Counted from the stretch's first letter, positions 8,700-17,880 are shown. The stretch is 64,000 bases of DNA from Streptomyces sp. M92 (GCF_028473745.1 NZ_CP101137.1:186001-250000), one strand, 5' to 3'. Notes: generated by a model from the sequence alone, not told the origin. Numbers and translations are program-made.

Positions 8700-9173
8700 T
8701 CAGGCCCGGGCCGTTCCCGTCCCGGCCAGCACCGCGATCCGCTCCACGCCGAACACGTACCCCTGCACACCGCACCCCGCGATCACCCCGTCGGCGCGCT
8801 GCGACACGTAGGAGTGGTGCCGGAACGGCTCACGCTGGTGGATGTTGGAGACGTGGACCTCCACCACCGGCAGGCCGTCGCAAGTGTTGAGGGCATCCAG
8901 GATCGCGACGGAGGTGTGCGAGTAGGCGGCGGGATTGATCACGATCCCGCAGTGGTTCAGCCGGGCCTCGTGGATCCAGTCGACCAGTTCACCCTCGTGG
9001 TTGGACTGCCGGAAGTCCACCGTGCCGCCGTGTGCCGCCGCCGCCTTCACGCACCGTGCCTCGACGTCCGCGAGGGTGTCGGAGCCGTAGATCTCCGGCT
9101 GGCGCTGGCCCAGCAGGTTCAGGTTGGGGCCGTTGAGGATCATGATCGGGGCGTTGGCCAGGGTGCGGGGCAC
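8700..9173 (-). CDS. aroQ: 3-dehydroquinate dehydratase, type II
   Basis: 157 residues, the usual length for the dodecameric type II enzyme, which converts 3-dehydroquinate to 3-dehydroshikimate. Family motifs: [19 protein letters not shown] (residues 12-30, catalytic Tyr29 and the flexible lid), [16 protein letters not shown], and [17 protein letters not shown] with the catalytic His. The shikimate-pathway genes are not adjacent, so it is a stand-alone gene. An additional catabolic (quinate) role is possible for such isolated aroQ genes. Confidence 0.96.
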   Translation of the reverse strand: MPRTLANAPIMILNGPNLNLLGQRQPEIYGSDTLADVEARCVKAAAAHGGTVDFRQSNHEGELVDWIHEARLNHCGIVINPAAYSHTSVAILDALNTCDGLPVVEVHVSNIHQREPFRHHSYVSQRADGVIAGCGVQGYVFGVERIAVLAGTGTARA

Positions 9174-9277
9174 GGTTCCTCCGGTCCGTTCGGATGCGGC
9201 GGTCCCCGTACGGGCCGCCGCTCGGACCCCGGTTTATCACGGTGCACCGGCTGCCCGGCCGGCCCTACCCTCCGTCC

Positions 9278-10324
9278 ATGACGATGATCGAGTACCCGCC
9301 CAAGCCGTCGCCCGGCGACCGCATCGCGGTGATATCACCCTCCTCCGGGCTGCCGGGGCTCTTCCCACTCCCCTACGAGCTGGGCCTGGAGCGGCTGCGC
9401 AAGGAGTTCGGCCTGGAGCCCGTCGAGTATCCGGCGACGCGGAGGATGGGCTCGACGCCTGCCGAGCGGGCCGCCGACATCCACGCCGCCTTCGCCGATC
9501 CGGAGATCAAGGCCGTCATCGCGTCGATCGGCGGCGACGACCAGATCACCGTCCTGCCGCTGCTGGACCGGGAGCTGATCCGGGCCAACCCGAAGCCGTT
9601 CTTCGGCCTGAGCGACAACACGAACCTGCTCGCCTACCTGCGCAACACGGGCATCGTCGGTTACCACGGCGCGAGCGTCATGGTGGAGCTGGGGCGCCCC
9701 GTCGCCATGCACCCGCAGACCGCCGACTCACTGCGCGCGGCGCTGTTCACCTCCGGTCCGTACGAGCTTCGCCCCGCCGAGCGCTTCAACGACGTCAACC
9801 GCGACTGGGCCGACCCGGCCACCTTCGAGGCGGAACCGTCGATGCGGACCGGGGCTGGCTGGTCCTGGGTGAACGCCGGCCGTGTGGTCGAGGGACGGAC
9901 CTGGGGCGGCTGCCTGGAGATCCTGGCCTGGCTGCTGATGGCCGACCGCGAGATCGCCCGCGACCCGGCGGAGTACGACGGCGGCGTGCTGCTCCTGGAG
10001 ACCTCCGAGGAGCTGCCGAGCGCGACGGAGGTCTTCCGCACCCTGCGCAACATGGGCGAGCGCGGGCTGCTCGGCCGTTTCTCCGCGCTCCTGATGGCCC
10101 GTCCGAAGACCTGGTCCTTCGAACGCCCCAACAGCCCCGAGGAGGGCGAACGGTACGCGGCTCAGCAGCGTGAGGCGGTGCTGCGTGCGATGCGGGTCTA
10201 CGCCCCCGAGGCCACGATCGTCTTCGACGTGGACTTCGGCCACACCGATCCGCAGGTCGTCGTCCCTTACGGGGGGACCGTGCGGGTCGACGGGCCCGCG
10301 CGGCGCATCACCGTCACGTACTGA
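9278..10324 (+). CDS. S66-family peptidase (LD-carboxypeptidase / MccF-like)
   Basis: 348 residues. The ATG at 9278 is supported by TACCCT (9266-9271), a -10 box 6 bases upstream, implying a leaderless transcript. The nucleophile motif GLSDNTNLLAYL (Ser near residue 112) and the upstream ASIGGDDQITVLPLLD belong to the S66 serine peptidases. This family includes cytosolic LD-carboxypeptidase A of murein recycling and MccF, which cleaves microcin C-type aminoacyl adenylates. Length and the SDNT form resemble the MccF-like branch, but I cannot separate the two from sequence alone. Confidence 0.85.
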   Translation: MTMIEYPPKPSPGDRIAVISPSSGLPGLFPLPYELGLERLRKEFGLEPVEYPATRRMGSTPAERAADIHAAFADPEIKAVIASIGGDDQITVLPLLDRELIRANPKPFFGLSDNTNLLAYLRNTGIVGYHGASVMVELGRPVAMHPQTADSLRAALFTSGPYELRPAERFNDVNRDWADPATFEAEPSMRTGAGWSWVNAGRVVEGRTWGGCLEILAWLLMADREIARDPAEYDGGVLLLETSEELPSATEVFRTLRNMGERGLLGRFSALLMARPKTWSFERPNSPEEGERYAAQQREAVLRAMRVYAPEATIVFDVDFGHTDPQVVVPYGGTVRVDGPARRITVTY

Positions 10325-10327
10325 CGC

Positions 10328-10345
10328 TCCCCCGCGTTCGGGGGA
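10328..10345. terminator. Bidirectional terminator
   Basis: TCCCCCG and CGGGGGA around a 4-base CGTT loop, in the 31-base gap between the convergent peptidase and antiporter genes. Confidence 0.65.
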
Positions 10346-10355
10346 CCGGCCGGCG

Positions 10356-11456
10356 CTAGGGGTTGATCGCGAGCTCCAGGTACGCCGCGAACAGCACCAG
10401 GTGGACGCCTCCCTGCAAGGGCGTGGCACGGCCCGGGACGACCGTCAGCGAGGCCACCACCACGGTCAGGGCGAGCAGCACCATGTGGACCGCTCCGAGC
10501 CCCAGGATCAGCGGCCCGGAGAGCCACAGGGAGGCGAGGGCGACGGCCGGGATGGTCAGGCCGATGCTGGCCATGGCCGAACCGAGGGCGAGGTTCAGGC
10601 TGGTCTGCACCCGGTCGCGGCGCGCGGAGCGCACCGCGGCGATGGTCTCGGGGAGCAGTACGAGCAGGGCGATGACGACGCCGACGACGGCATGGTGCAG
10701 CCCGGCGGCCTGCACCCCGTCTTCGATGGTGGGCGACACCCCCTTGGCCAGGCCGACCACGCCGATCAGAGCAAGGGCGAGCAGCACCAGGCTGATCAGC
10801 GCGGTGCGGGAGGACGGCGCGTGGGCGTGGTTCTCGACGGTGATCACCTCGCCCTGCCGGGTGACCGGCAGGAAGTAGTCGCGGTGCCGTACGGTCAGGG
10901 TCGTGATGAACAGGCCGTAGAGGACGAGTGAGGACAGCGCCGCGAAGGTCAGCTGCACGGTGGAGAACTCGGGACCGGGCGCGCTCGTGGTGAACGTCGG
11001 CAGCACCAGACTGAGCGTGGCCAGGGTGGCGACGGTCGCGAGGGCGGCCCCGGTGCCCTCCGGGTTGAAGACCGCGGTGCCGTGCCGCACGGAGGCGACC
11101 AGGAGGCTGAGGCCGACCACACCGTTGCAGGTGATCATCACGGCCGCGAAGACGGTGTCCCTGGCCAGGGACGCGCTCTTGTCGCCGCCGTCGGCCATCA
11201 GGGTCACGATGAGCGCGACCTCGATGACCGTGACGGCGACGGCGAGAACCAGGGAACCGAAGGGCTCGCCGACCCGGTGAGCGACTACCTCGGCGTGGTG
11301 CACGGCGGCGAGGACGGAGGCGGCGAGGACGATCGTCAGCAGGGCGACGACGGCCCCGGGCAGATCGCGTCCCCAGGTGAGGACCAGCAGCACGACCGCG
11401 ACCACGGGCGTGACGGCCGTCCACTGAGTGAGGAACTCCCTGGGGCGAGTGATCAT
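10356..11456 (-). CDS. CaCA-family cation/proton antiporter (ChaA-like)
   Basis: 366 residues with about eleven hydrophobic segments. The start is the ATG at 11456 (MITRPREFLTQW); the longer frame adds a non-membrane extension. Two repeats carry the calcium/cation antiporter signature: VIEVALIVTLM with NGVVGLSLL in the first half, and LPETIAAVRSARRDRVQTSLNLALGSAMASIGLTIP in the second, with acidic residues for ion binding. The family exchanges Ca2+ (or Na+, K+) for protons across the cytoplasmic membrane. The next gene upstream, TerC, is another ion-linked membrane protein, so metal or cation homeostasis may be a local theme. Confidence 0.88.
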   Translation of the reverse strand: MITRPREFLTQWTAVTPVVAVVLLVLTWGRDLPGAVVALLTIVLAASVLAAVHHAEVVAHRVGEPFGSLVLAVAVTVIEVALIVTLMADGGDKSASLARDTVFAAVMITCNGVVGLSLLVASVRHGTAVFNPEGTGAALATVATLATLSLVLPTFTTSAPGPEFSTVQLTFAALSSLVLYGLFITTLTVRHRDYFLPVTRQGEVITVENHAHAPSSRTALISLVLLALALIGVVGLAKGVSPTIEDGVQAAGLHHAVVGVVIALLVLLPETIAAVRSARRDRVQTSLNLALGSAMASIGLTIPAVALASLWLSGPLILGLGAVHMVLLALTVVVASLTVVPGRATPLQGGVHLVLFAAYLELAINP

Positions 11457-11628
11457 GACGCGATCGTCGCAGAGGGCGACGGTCCCGGCATTCGCTGTGC
11501 CGCGGACCGGGCCGACCACGGCGGTTTCGCGGGCTCTCCACGGCCCATCACGGAAGAGCGGCGGTCGGCTCCTCGCCGCCCGCCGCTCCCGGTGGTCGCT
11601 TCCGCCCGTGCTGGGGCGGTACTTCCGG

Positions 11629-12630
11629 TCAGGCCTCGACGCTGTCCTTCGGGGCGTCGTCGCTCCGGCTCTCCGCGGCCTCCGCCTCGGCCTGCTTCTT
11701 GGAGGCTCGCAGGCTGGTGATCGTGGTGACGATCAGGACGGAGCAGATCACGCCGAGCGAGACCGGGATGCTGATCTCGGGGACGTGGACCCCGGACTCG
11801 TGCAGAGCGTGCAGCACCAGCTTGACGCCGATGAAGCCCAGGATGACCGACAGGCCGTAGGAGAGGTGGACCAGCTTCCTCAGCAGACCGCCGAGGAGGA
11901 AGTACAGCTGGCGCAGACCCATCAGGGCGAACGCGTTGGCCGTGAAAACGATGTACGGGTCCTGGGTCAGGCCGAAGATCGCCGGGATGGAGTCGAGTGC
12001 GAAGAGCACGTCGGTGGTGCCGATCGCGAGCATCACGACCAGCATCGGGGTCATGACGCGCTTGCCGTTCTCCTCGATCCACAGCTTGGTGCCGTGGTAG
12101 CGGTCGGCGACGCCGAAGCGGCGCTCGGCCGCCTTGAGCAGCTTGTTCTCCTCGAACTCCTCGTCCTCCTCGTCGGCACGGGCCTCCTGGATGAGCTTCC
12201 AGGCCGTGTAGATGAGGAAGGCACCGAAGATGTAGAAGACCCAGGCGAAGTTGGCGATGATCGCGGCACCCGCCGCGATGAAGACAGCCCTGAGGACCAG
12301 GGCTATGAGGACACCGATGAGGAGCACTCGCTGCTGGTACTGCGAGGGCACCGCGAACTTCGCCATGATCAGGATGAAGACGAAGAGGTTGTCGACGCTC
12401 AGGGACTTCTCGGTGATGAAGCCCGCGAAGAACTCGCCGGCGGGCTGGCCGCCGCCGAAGATGAGCAGGCCGACTCCGAAGAGGCCCGCCAGGGCGATCC
12501 AGACGGCCGTCCAGATCCCGGCTTCCTTGATCGATACGTCGTGCGGCTTGCGGCCGATGAAGAAGTCGGCCCCGATCAGAGCGGCGAGGCCCACGACGGT
12601 CAGGACCCACAGGGTCATGGAAACTTCCAC
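11629..12630 (-). CDS. TerC-family integral membrane protein
   Basis: 333 residues with about eight membrane segments. Conserved TerC features include GLAALIGADFFIG, ITEKSLSVDNLFVF and GTTDVLFALDSIPAIF, whose acidic residues are thought to bind metal. The GTG at 12630 has GGAGG at 7 bases; an ATG at 12618 is an alternative. TerC proteins (Alx, MntP-linked families) are associated with manganese export and tellurite tolerance. The C-terminus is a charged cytoplasmic tail (ASKKQAEAEAAES). The gene is preceded by a yybP-ykoY riboswitch, which strongly suggests a function in Mn2+ handling. Confidence 0.95.
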   Translation of the reverse strand: MEVSMTLWVLTVVGLAALIGADFFIGRKPHDVSIKEAGIWTAVWIALAGLFGVGLLIFGGGQPAGEFFAGFITEKSLSVDNLFVFILIMAKFAVPSQYQQRVLLIGVLIALVLRAVFIAAGAAIIANFAWVFYIFGAFLIYTAWKLIQEARADEEDEEFEENKLLKAAERRFGVADRYHGTKLWIEENGKRVMTPMLVVMLAIGTTDVLFALDSIPAIFGLTQDPYIVFTANAFALMGLRQLYFLLGGLLRKLVHLSYGLSVILGFIGVKLVLHALHESGVHVPEISIPVSLGVICSVLIVTTITSLRASKKQAEAEAAESRSDDAPKDSVEA

Positions 12631-12637
12631 TACTACG

Positions 12638-12687
12638 CCTCCGGCAGTACGTCACACGGCAGATGTCAGCGTCGTCGCTGCCGGAGG
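12638..12687 (-). promoter_or_regulatory. SD-sequestering hairpin of terC leader
   Basis: Perfect 10-base inverted repeat: on the minus strand CCTCCGGCAG (12687-12678) can pair with CTGCCGGAGG (12647-12638). The second arm contains the GGAGG ribosome site 7 bases before the GTG start. The first arm is also the 3' side of aptamer stem P1, so the two pairings exclude each other. This is the expected expression platform of a translational ON switch. Confidence 0.75.
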
Positions 12688-12812
12688 TCTCTTCCACCCC
12701 GGGCGCCCGGTACGCGACACGCGTCCGGAACCCACGGGCCGACGCCCCGGGATCTGGCCTGATCCGTATTGACGGGTACGCCGCAGTAGTTGGCAGGGAG
12801 TACTCCCCTCCG
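12682..12812 (-). ncRNA. yybP-ykoY (manganese) riboswitch
   Basis: The minus-strand leader of terC begins CGGAGGGGAGTA (5' P1 plus the conserved L1 loop), has GTCAATACGG in the middle and ends AAGAGACCTCCG (L3 loop GACC plus 3' P1). CGGAGG (12812-12807) pairs with CCTCCG (12687-12682). These elements match the yybP-ykoY class, which senses Mn2+ and commonly precedes TerC or MntP genes. The TSS should lie a few bases upstream, given a -10 TACTGT at 12826-12821 and -35 TTTACC at 12850-12845, spacer 18. Confidence 0.85.
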
Positions 12813-12820
12813 TACGGACG

Positions 12821-12850
12821 ACAGTACCCCATTTCCCAAGGGAAGGTAAA
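12821..12850 (-). promoter_or_regulatory. Promoter of terC transcript
   Basis: Minus-strand TTTACC (12850-12845), 18-base spacer, TACTGT (12826-12821). The predicted start lies directly before the riboswitch aptamer. Confidence 0.55.
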
Positions 12851-12870
12851 GAGATTCGCAAATAAAGCTC

Positions 12871-12893
12871 AAAAGGGCAGCTCAGAGCCTTTT
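12871..12893 (-). terminator. Terminator of TerD-fusion gene
   Basis: AAAAGG and CCTTTT flank an 11-base loop, overlapping the stop codon of the upstream minus-strand gene. On that strand the stem is followed by TTTTGAGCTTTATTT, an AT-rich stretch unusual here and typical of intrinsic termination. Confidence 0.55.
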
Positions 12894-14901
12894 ACCGAGG
12901 CCACGAACGGCGGGCTGCGGCGACCTGGTCGAGCACCTGCCGGAGCACCTGGCTGCCGGGCGGGACGAGCGAGGGCTCGTACGTCCAGGCGTGTCCCACC
13001 CACGGGTCGGCGAGGTGATCGTCGGCGACGGGCGTCAGCCGGAGCAGCGAACGCCACAGCGGGTCGAGCAGCGGCCCGTACCCGGCGGAGTCCTCACGGT
13101 CGGCGACCAGCATCAGGTGGACGCCGACGGCCGGTCCCTCGTCGGCGAGGTAGCGCAGCTGGTTCACCGCCCGGTCGTCGAAGCCGTGCGGGAACTCGTT
13201 GACGATCAGGAGCTGCTGGGAGGTGTCCAGACCGGGCGGGAGCGCGTCGGGCGCGCCACCGCGCAACGCCATCTGTACCAGGTCGACGCGCTGGGTCAGG
13301 CGCGCGAGCACGTCCGCCGTCCCGGCGGCGCCCAGGGCCGGCGGGGCGTCGAGCACCCCGGACTGCACCAGCGGTGCCAGCGGCTGCGTCCCTGATCCGG
13401 CCGGGTCGACGACGTGCACGGTGAACTCGCCCGCCGGGTAGACGGCGAGCAGCCGGGCCGCGTGTGCGACCGCGGTCTCCAGTCCCAGGCGCCGGGTCTC
13501 GTGCGGGTCGGTGTACGAGCCGTCCAGCGAGGCCGCGCGTCCGCTGTCGATCCACAGGCCGCGCTCCAGCGGCAACCGGACCAGCATCGGAATGCGTATG
13601 CGGTCCGCCTCGGACAGATGGAGGTCGCCCAGCCTGACGGCCATGGGGATCTCCATGGGCACGCGGTAGGCGTGCCAGACGGGGCTGTCCCAGCGCGCGT
13701 AGGCCGCCGGCAGGGCCGGCTCGACCACCTCGGCCTCGGCCGCGAGCTGGGCCACGTCGCGGTCCAGGGCCTCCCCGGCCTGTGTCACGAGCTGCTCGTG
13801 CCGGGCGCGGGCCGCGTCCCGGGCGGCGTCGCCCTGACCGCCGATCCGGTTGCGCGGGTCGGACAGGACCTGGTCGAACTCCTTCTCCATGCGTGAGTCC
13901 GCGAAGTCCACGGCACTGCGGTAGGCGGCGGTGGTGCGGGCCAGGTCCTCGAACATGCCCCAGACCTGGTTGTAGAGCCGCTCCTCCATGCTCCAGCCGG
14001 TGGCGTCGCCCGCGACGGGTGCTGCGGGCTGCCCGGGTGCGGTCGGGGGCGCGGCCGGCGGGGGCGGAGCGCCGTGCTGCCGGCGGGGGTGGCTGTAGTC
14101 GATGGGACCGCCGCCGGTGGCCGCGGACGGTTCCGTGGTGGCCGGGTACGACTGCGGCGTGGCGTGCTGTCCCGGGGCAGCGGGCGTCTGTCGTGCCGAA
14201 GGGCCCTGGGGGTCGGTCTGCGGTGTGGGTGGCACGCCCCCGGTGGCGCCTTGGACCGCGGCCGCGCCGGGGTCGTGCGCCGAGGCGGTGGCGGGCCGGG
14301 AGCGGTCCCCGTCCGGCGTGCGGGGCGAGGGGGCCGGCACCGAACGGGCCAGGCCGCGGGCCACCGCGTCCTGGATGTCGCCGGCGAGGCGGTGGGCCTC
14401 GGGCAGCTTCTGGTCGGCGAACAGCTCGGCGAGCCCGCCCGCGTAGCCCTGGCCGACGGCGCGCACCTTCCAGGCGCCCTGGCGTCGGTAGAGCTCCAGC
14501 GCGACGACGGCGGACTCGGCCTCCAGGCCGGTGAGGGTGTAACTGGCGACCTCCTCGCCGTCGAGGCCCGTGACGGCGACGAAGGGGGCGGCCACGGCTC
14601 CGAAGCGGGCAGGGCCCTGGCCGCCGACGGGCAGAGCGAGCAGCACGCTGACGCGGTGCACGGCGTCCGGCACCGCGTCCAGGTCGACCGCGAGGCGGTG
14701 GTCGGCGGCGGCCTGCCGGGAGACCTCCAGCCCCGGCAGGGTGGGTGTGCCCGGGTGGGCCACCCGTTCCACGTCGTGGACCTCGCCGTTCTCGTCGCCG
14801 AGCGTGGCTCCGACCACGACCGGCGTGCCGGCCGAGACCCGGATCTCCAGACGGGCCCGGGGAAGCGGGTGGTTCTGCCCCCGCGTCAGCTCGGCCGTCA
14901 T
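12892..14901 (-). CDS. TerD domain protein with FtsK-like C-terminal region
   Basis: 669 residues; the ATG at 14901 follows GGGGGAAAGG. Residues 1-175 form a TerD/CABP fold (LEIRVSAGTPVVVGATL, ASYTLTGLEAESAVVALELYRRQGAWKVRAVGQGYAGGLAELF), the stress/Ca2+-binding domain of tellurium-resistance proteins. A low-complexity Pro/Gly/Thr linker follows to about residue 330. The C-terminal 300 residues contain QQLLIVNEFPHGF and GVHLMLVADR, reminiscent of the Walker B and following strand of FtsK/HerA-type ATPases, but I see no P-loop, so it may be a degenerate ATPase domain. It is downstream of the shorter terD gene in the same direction. Confidence 0.75.
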   Translation of the reverse strand: MTAELTRGQNHPLPRARLEIRVSAGTPVVVGATLGDENGEVHDVERVAHPGTPTLPGLEVSRQAAADHRLAVDLDAVPDAVHRVSVLLALPVGGQGPARFGAVAAPFVAVTGLDGEEVASYTLTGLEAESAVVALELYRRQGAWKVRAVGQGYAGGLAELFADQKLPEAHRLAGDIQDAVARGLARSVPAPSPRTPDGDRSRPATASAHDPGAAAVQGATGGVPPTPQTDPQGPSARQTPAAPGQHATPQSYPATTEPSAATGGGPIDYSHPRRQHGAPPPPAAPPTAPGQPAAPVAGDATGWSMEERLYNQVWGMFEDLARTTAAYRSAVDFADSRMEKEFDQVLSDPRNRIGGQGDAARDAARARHEQLVTQAGEALDRDVAQLAAEAEVVEPALPAAYARWDSPVWHAYRVPMEIPMAVRLGDLHLSEADRIRIPMLVRLPLERGLWIDSGRAASLDGSYTDPHETRRLGLETAVAHAARLLAVYPAGEFTVHVVDPAGSGTQPLAPLVQSGVLDAPPALGAAGTADVLARLTQRVDLVQMALRGGAPDALPPGLDTSQQLLIVNEFPHGFDDRAVNQLRYLADEGPAVGVHLMLVADREDSAGYGPLLDPLWRSLLRLTPVADDHLADPWVGHAWTYEPSLVPPGSQVLRQVLDQVAAARRSWPR

Positions 14902-14975
14902 CGCCTTTCCCCCTGTGTCACTCGTGCCCACTCGTGCGTCCGTGGCACGCGCGCGGCGGCCGTGTTTTGCGTCCG

Positions 14976-15554
14976 TTACAGGACCGGCAGGATCGCGGGC
15001 ATCAGGTCCTGGAAGGTGCGGCCGTTGGCCGGGGAGCCGATGGCGGTCATCGACCAGCCCTGCCCCACCCGGTGCACCTTCGCCATGATCTGGGCCGTGA
15101 AGGCGCCGCCGCCGGCCAGCGTGTAGCGGGCGAGCTCCTGCCCGTTGGTCTCGTCGACCAGGCGGCAGAACGCGTTCTGCACTTCCTGGAAGGTCTGGCC
15201 CGTGAAGGAGTTCACGGTGAAGACGATCTGATCGATGTGGACCGGGACGCGCTGCAGGTCGACGAGGATCGCCTCGTCGTCACCGCCCTGGCCGACCCCG
15301 CCGACGAGGTTGTCCCCGGTGTGGCGCACCGAGCCGTCGTCGCTCACCAGGTGGCGGAAGAAGACGACGTCGACGGGCTGCTTGTCCGCGAACAGGACTG
15401 CGGAGGCGTCCAGGTCGATCTCCCGCGTGCGGGAACCGAACAGACCGCGCCGGGGAGCCGCCTGCCAGCCGAGACCCATGCGCACCGACGTCAGGCTGCC
15501 GCCGTCGTCCTTCTGCAGACTGATGGCCTGACCCTTGGTCATATTGACGGTCAC
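14976..15554 (-). CDS. TerD-family stress protein
   Basis: 192 residues. The start is the GTG at 15554 (MTVNMTKGQAISLQKDDGG) with GAGGGG at 7 bases. It is a single TerD domain: LTSVRMGLGWQ, an EIDLDASA acidic loop, DNLVGGVGQGGDDEAILVDL and the C-terminal TLAGGGAFTAQIMAKVHR. TerD proteins are cytosolic Ca2+-binding stress proteins linked to tellurite, phage and oxidative resistance. The paired acidic residues of the GGDDE loop are in place for Ca2+. The gene has a RecA-NDp type damage promoter, so induction by DNA damage is predicted. Confidence 0.93.
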   Translation of the reverse strand: MTVNMTKGQAISLQKDDGGSLTSVRMGLGWQAAPRRGLFGSRTREIDLDASAVLFADKQPVDVVFFRHLVSDDGSVRHTGDNLVGGVGQGGDDEAILVDLQRVPVHIDQIVFTVNSFTGQTFQEVQNAFCRLVDETNGQELARYTLAGGGAFTAQIMAKVHRVGQGWSMTAIGSPANGRTFQDLMPAILPVL

Positions 15555-15610
15555 GCGCTGATCCCCTCTCGAACTGTCCCCTGTTGCCGCGGCGCCCGCG
15601 GTTGACCAGA

Positions 15611-15633
15611 ACCCTACGCAGGGGCACTGACAG
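15611..15633 (-). promoter_or_regulatory. DNA-damage (RecA-NDp type) promoter of terD gene
   Basis: Minus strand CTGTCAGTG, 8 bases, TAGGGT. It is the same motif and spacing as at uvrA, uvrB, ogt and polA. The leader to the GTG at 15554 is about 50 bases. Confidence 0.75.
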
Positions 15634-15695
15634 CGCCCCACCCAGGAGCGCACTTTGTGTCGGTCTTGCAACACAGCGCGTGCCCGGGTGGGCCG

Positions 15696-17840
15696 TCAGG
15701 CCAGACCTGCCTCCTTCATCTGGCGCAGTTCCTTCTTCATCTCGGAGACCTCGTCGCGCAGCCGGGCCGCGATCTCGAACTGGAGGTCCGCGGCGGCGGC
15801 CCGCATACGCGTGGTGAGGTCCTCGATCTGCGCGGCCAGCTCCGCCGCCGGACGGTCGGTCACCGGCGTCTCCTTGGCCTTCCCCCTGCCCTTGCCCGCC
15901 TTGCCGCCGGTTGCCGCCTCGCCGCCGAGGGACGGCACAGGGGCCTTGGCCCCCTTGCCCTCCTTGGCCTGGCGGTAGCCCGAGCCGAGCAGTTGCTCGG
16001 TGTCGATGTCCTCGCGGGCGATCTGCGCGACGATGTCGTTGATCTTCTTGCGGAGGGGCTGCGGGTCGATGCCGTTCGCCTGGTTGAACGCGATCTGCTT
16101 CTCGCGGCGGCGGTTGGTCTCGTCGATCGCCTTCTCCATCGCCGGCGTGATCTTGTCGGCGTACATGTGGACCTGGCCGGACACATTGCGCGCGGCGCGG
16201 CCGATGGTCTGGATCAGCGAGGTGCCGGAGCGCAGGAAGCCCTCCTTGTCGGCGTCCAGGATCGCCACCAGGGAGACCTCCGGCAGGTCGAGGCCCTCCC
16301 TGAGCAGGTTGATGCCGACCAGGACGTCGTACTCGCCGGCGCGCAGCTCACGCAGCAGCTCGACGCGGCGCAGGGTGTCGACGTCGCTGTGCAGGTAGCG
16401 GACCTGGATACCGAGCTCCAGGAAGTAGTCGGTGAGGTCCTCGGCCATCTTCTTGGTGAGCGTGGTGACCAGGACGCGCTCGTCCTTCTCGGTCCGGGTG
16501 CGGATCTCGTGCACCAGGTCGTCGATCTGGCCCTCGGTGGGCTTGACGACGACCTCCGGGTCGACGAGGCCCGTGGGGCGGATGATCTGCTCGACGGCCC
16601 CGTCCGAACGGGACAGCTCGTAGGCGCCGGGAGTGGCCGACAGGTACACGGTCTGACCGATGCGCTCCTGGAACTCCTCCCACTTCAGCGGGCGGTTGTC
16701 GAGGGCGGAGGGCAGCCGGAAACCGTGGTCGACCAGGGTCCGCTTGCGGGAGGCGTCACCCTCGTACATGGCGCCGATCTGCGGCACGGTGACGTGCGAC
16801 TCGTCGATGACGAGGAGGAAGTCGTCCGGGAAGTAGTCCAGCAGGGTGTTCGGCGGGGAGCCGGGCGAGCGGCCGTCGAAGTGCATCGAGTAGTTCTCCA
16901 CGCCGGAGCAGGAGCCGATCTGGCGGAGCATCTCGATGTCGTACGTGGTGCGCATCCGCAGCCGCTGCGCCTCCAGGAGCTTGCCCTGCTTCTCCAGCTC
17001 GGTCAGGCGCTCGGCGAGCTCCTTCTCGATGTCGTTGACCGCCCGCTCCAGGCGCTCCGGGCCCGCGACGTAGTGGGAGGCCGGGAAGACGTACAGCTGC
17101 TGGTCGTCGCTGATGATCTCGCCGGTGACCGGGTGGAGGGTGGACAGGGCCTCGATCTCGTCGCCGAACATCTCGATGCGGACGGCGAGCTCCTCGTAGA
17201 CCGGGAAGATCTCGATGGTGTCGCCGCGCACCCGGAAGGTGCCGCGGGTGAAGGCCATGTCGTTGCGCGTGTACTGGATGTCCACGAAGCGGCGCAGCAG
17301 CTCGTCCCGGTCGTACTCCTCGCCGACCCGGAGGGGGACCATGCGGTCCACGTACTCCTGCGGGGTGCCGAGTCCGTAGATGCAGGAGACGGAGGCGACC
17401 ACGACGACGTCACGGCGGGTGAGCAGCGAGTTGGTCGCGGAGTGGCGCAGCCGCTCCACCTCCTCGTTGATCGAGGAGTCCTTCTCGATGTAGGTGTCCG
17501 ACTGGGGGACGTAGGCCTCGGGCTGGTAGTAGTCGTAGTACGAGACGAAGTATTCGACGGCGTTGTTCGGCAGGAGCTCGCGGAACTCGTTCGCCAGCTG
17601 GGCGGCCAGGGTCTTGTTCGGCGCCATCACGAGGGTGGGGCGCTGGATCTTCTCGATCATCCACGCGGTGGTGGCGGACTTGCCGGTGCCGGTGGCGCCG
17701 AGCAGGACGACGTCCTTCTCACCCGCCTGGACACGCCGTGCCAGCTCGGCGATGGCCGCCGGCTGGTCGCCGTTGGGCTGGTAGGGGCTGACGACCTCGA
17801 AGGGCGCCACCGTGCGTTCGATCTGGGAAACGGGCCGCAT
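15696..17840 (-). CDS. uvrB: Excinuclease ABC subunit B
   Basis: 714 residues from the ATG at 17840 ([14 protein letters not shown]); the -10 box 7 bases upstream excludes the longer frame. UvrB is the helicase-like damage-verifying subunit that recruits UvrC. Walker A GATGTGKS is at residues 48-55, the beta-hairpin [12 protein letters not shown] near 110, DESH (motif II) near 345, and helicase motif [11 protein letters not shown] near 545. The C-terminal UVR domain (residues about 670-708, [18 protein letters not shown]) binds UvrC. A 40-residue Lys/Gly/Ala linker precedes it. The transcript should be leaderless from a damage promoter. Confidence 0.98.
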   Translation of the reverse strand: MRPVSQIERTVAPFEVVSPYQPNGDQPAAIAELARRVQAGEKDVVLLGATGTGKSATTAWMIEKIQRPTLVMAPNKTLAAQLANEFRELLPNNAVEYFVSYYDYYQPEAYVPQSDTYIEKDSSINEEVERLRHSATNSLLTRRDVVVVASVSCIYGLGTPQEYVDRMVPLRVGEEYDRDELLRRFVDIQYTRNDMAFTRGTFRVRGDTIEIFPVYEELAVRIEMFGDEIEALSTLHPVTGEIISDDQQLYVFPASHYVAGPERLERAVNDIEKELAERLTELEKQGKLLEAQRLRMRTTYDIEMLRQIGSCSGVENYSMHFDGRSPGSPPNTLLDYFPDDFLLVIDESHVTVPQIGAMYEGDASRKRTLVDHGFRLPSALDNRPLKWEEFQERIGQTVYLSATPGAYELSRSDGAVEQIIRPTGLVDPEVVVKPTEGQIDDLVHEIRTRTEKDERVLVTTLTKKMAEDLTDYFLELGIQVRYLHSDVDTLRRVELLRELRAGEYDVLVGINLLREGLDLPEVSLVAILDADKEGFLRSGTSLIQTIGRAARNVSGQVHMYADKITPAMEKAIDETNRRREKQIAFNQANGIDPQPLRKKINDIVAQIAREDIDTEQLLGSGYRQAKEGKGAKAPVPSLGGEAATGGKAGKGRGKAKETPVTDRPAAELAAQIEDLTTRMRAAAADLQFEIAARLRDEVSEMKKELRQMKEAGLA

Positions 17841-17847
17841 GGGTTCC

Positions 17848-17870
17848 ACCGTACGGCCACCCACTGACAA
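17848..17870 (-). promoter_or_regulatory. DNA-damage (RecA-NDp type) promoter of uvrB
   Basis: Minus strand TTGTCAGTG, 8 bases, TACGGT, then 7 bases to the ATG at 17840. The spacing predicts a leaderless or nearly leaderless mRNA. Confidence 0.82.
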
Positions 17871-17880
17871 CCGGCCCGGA

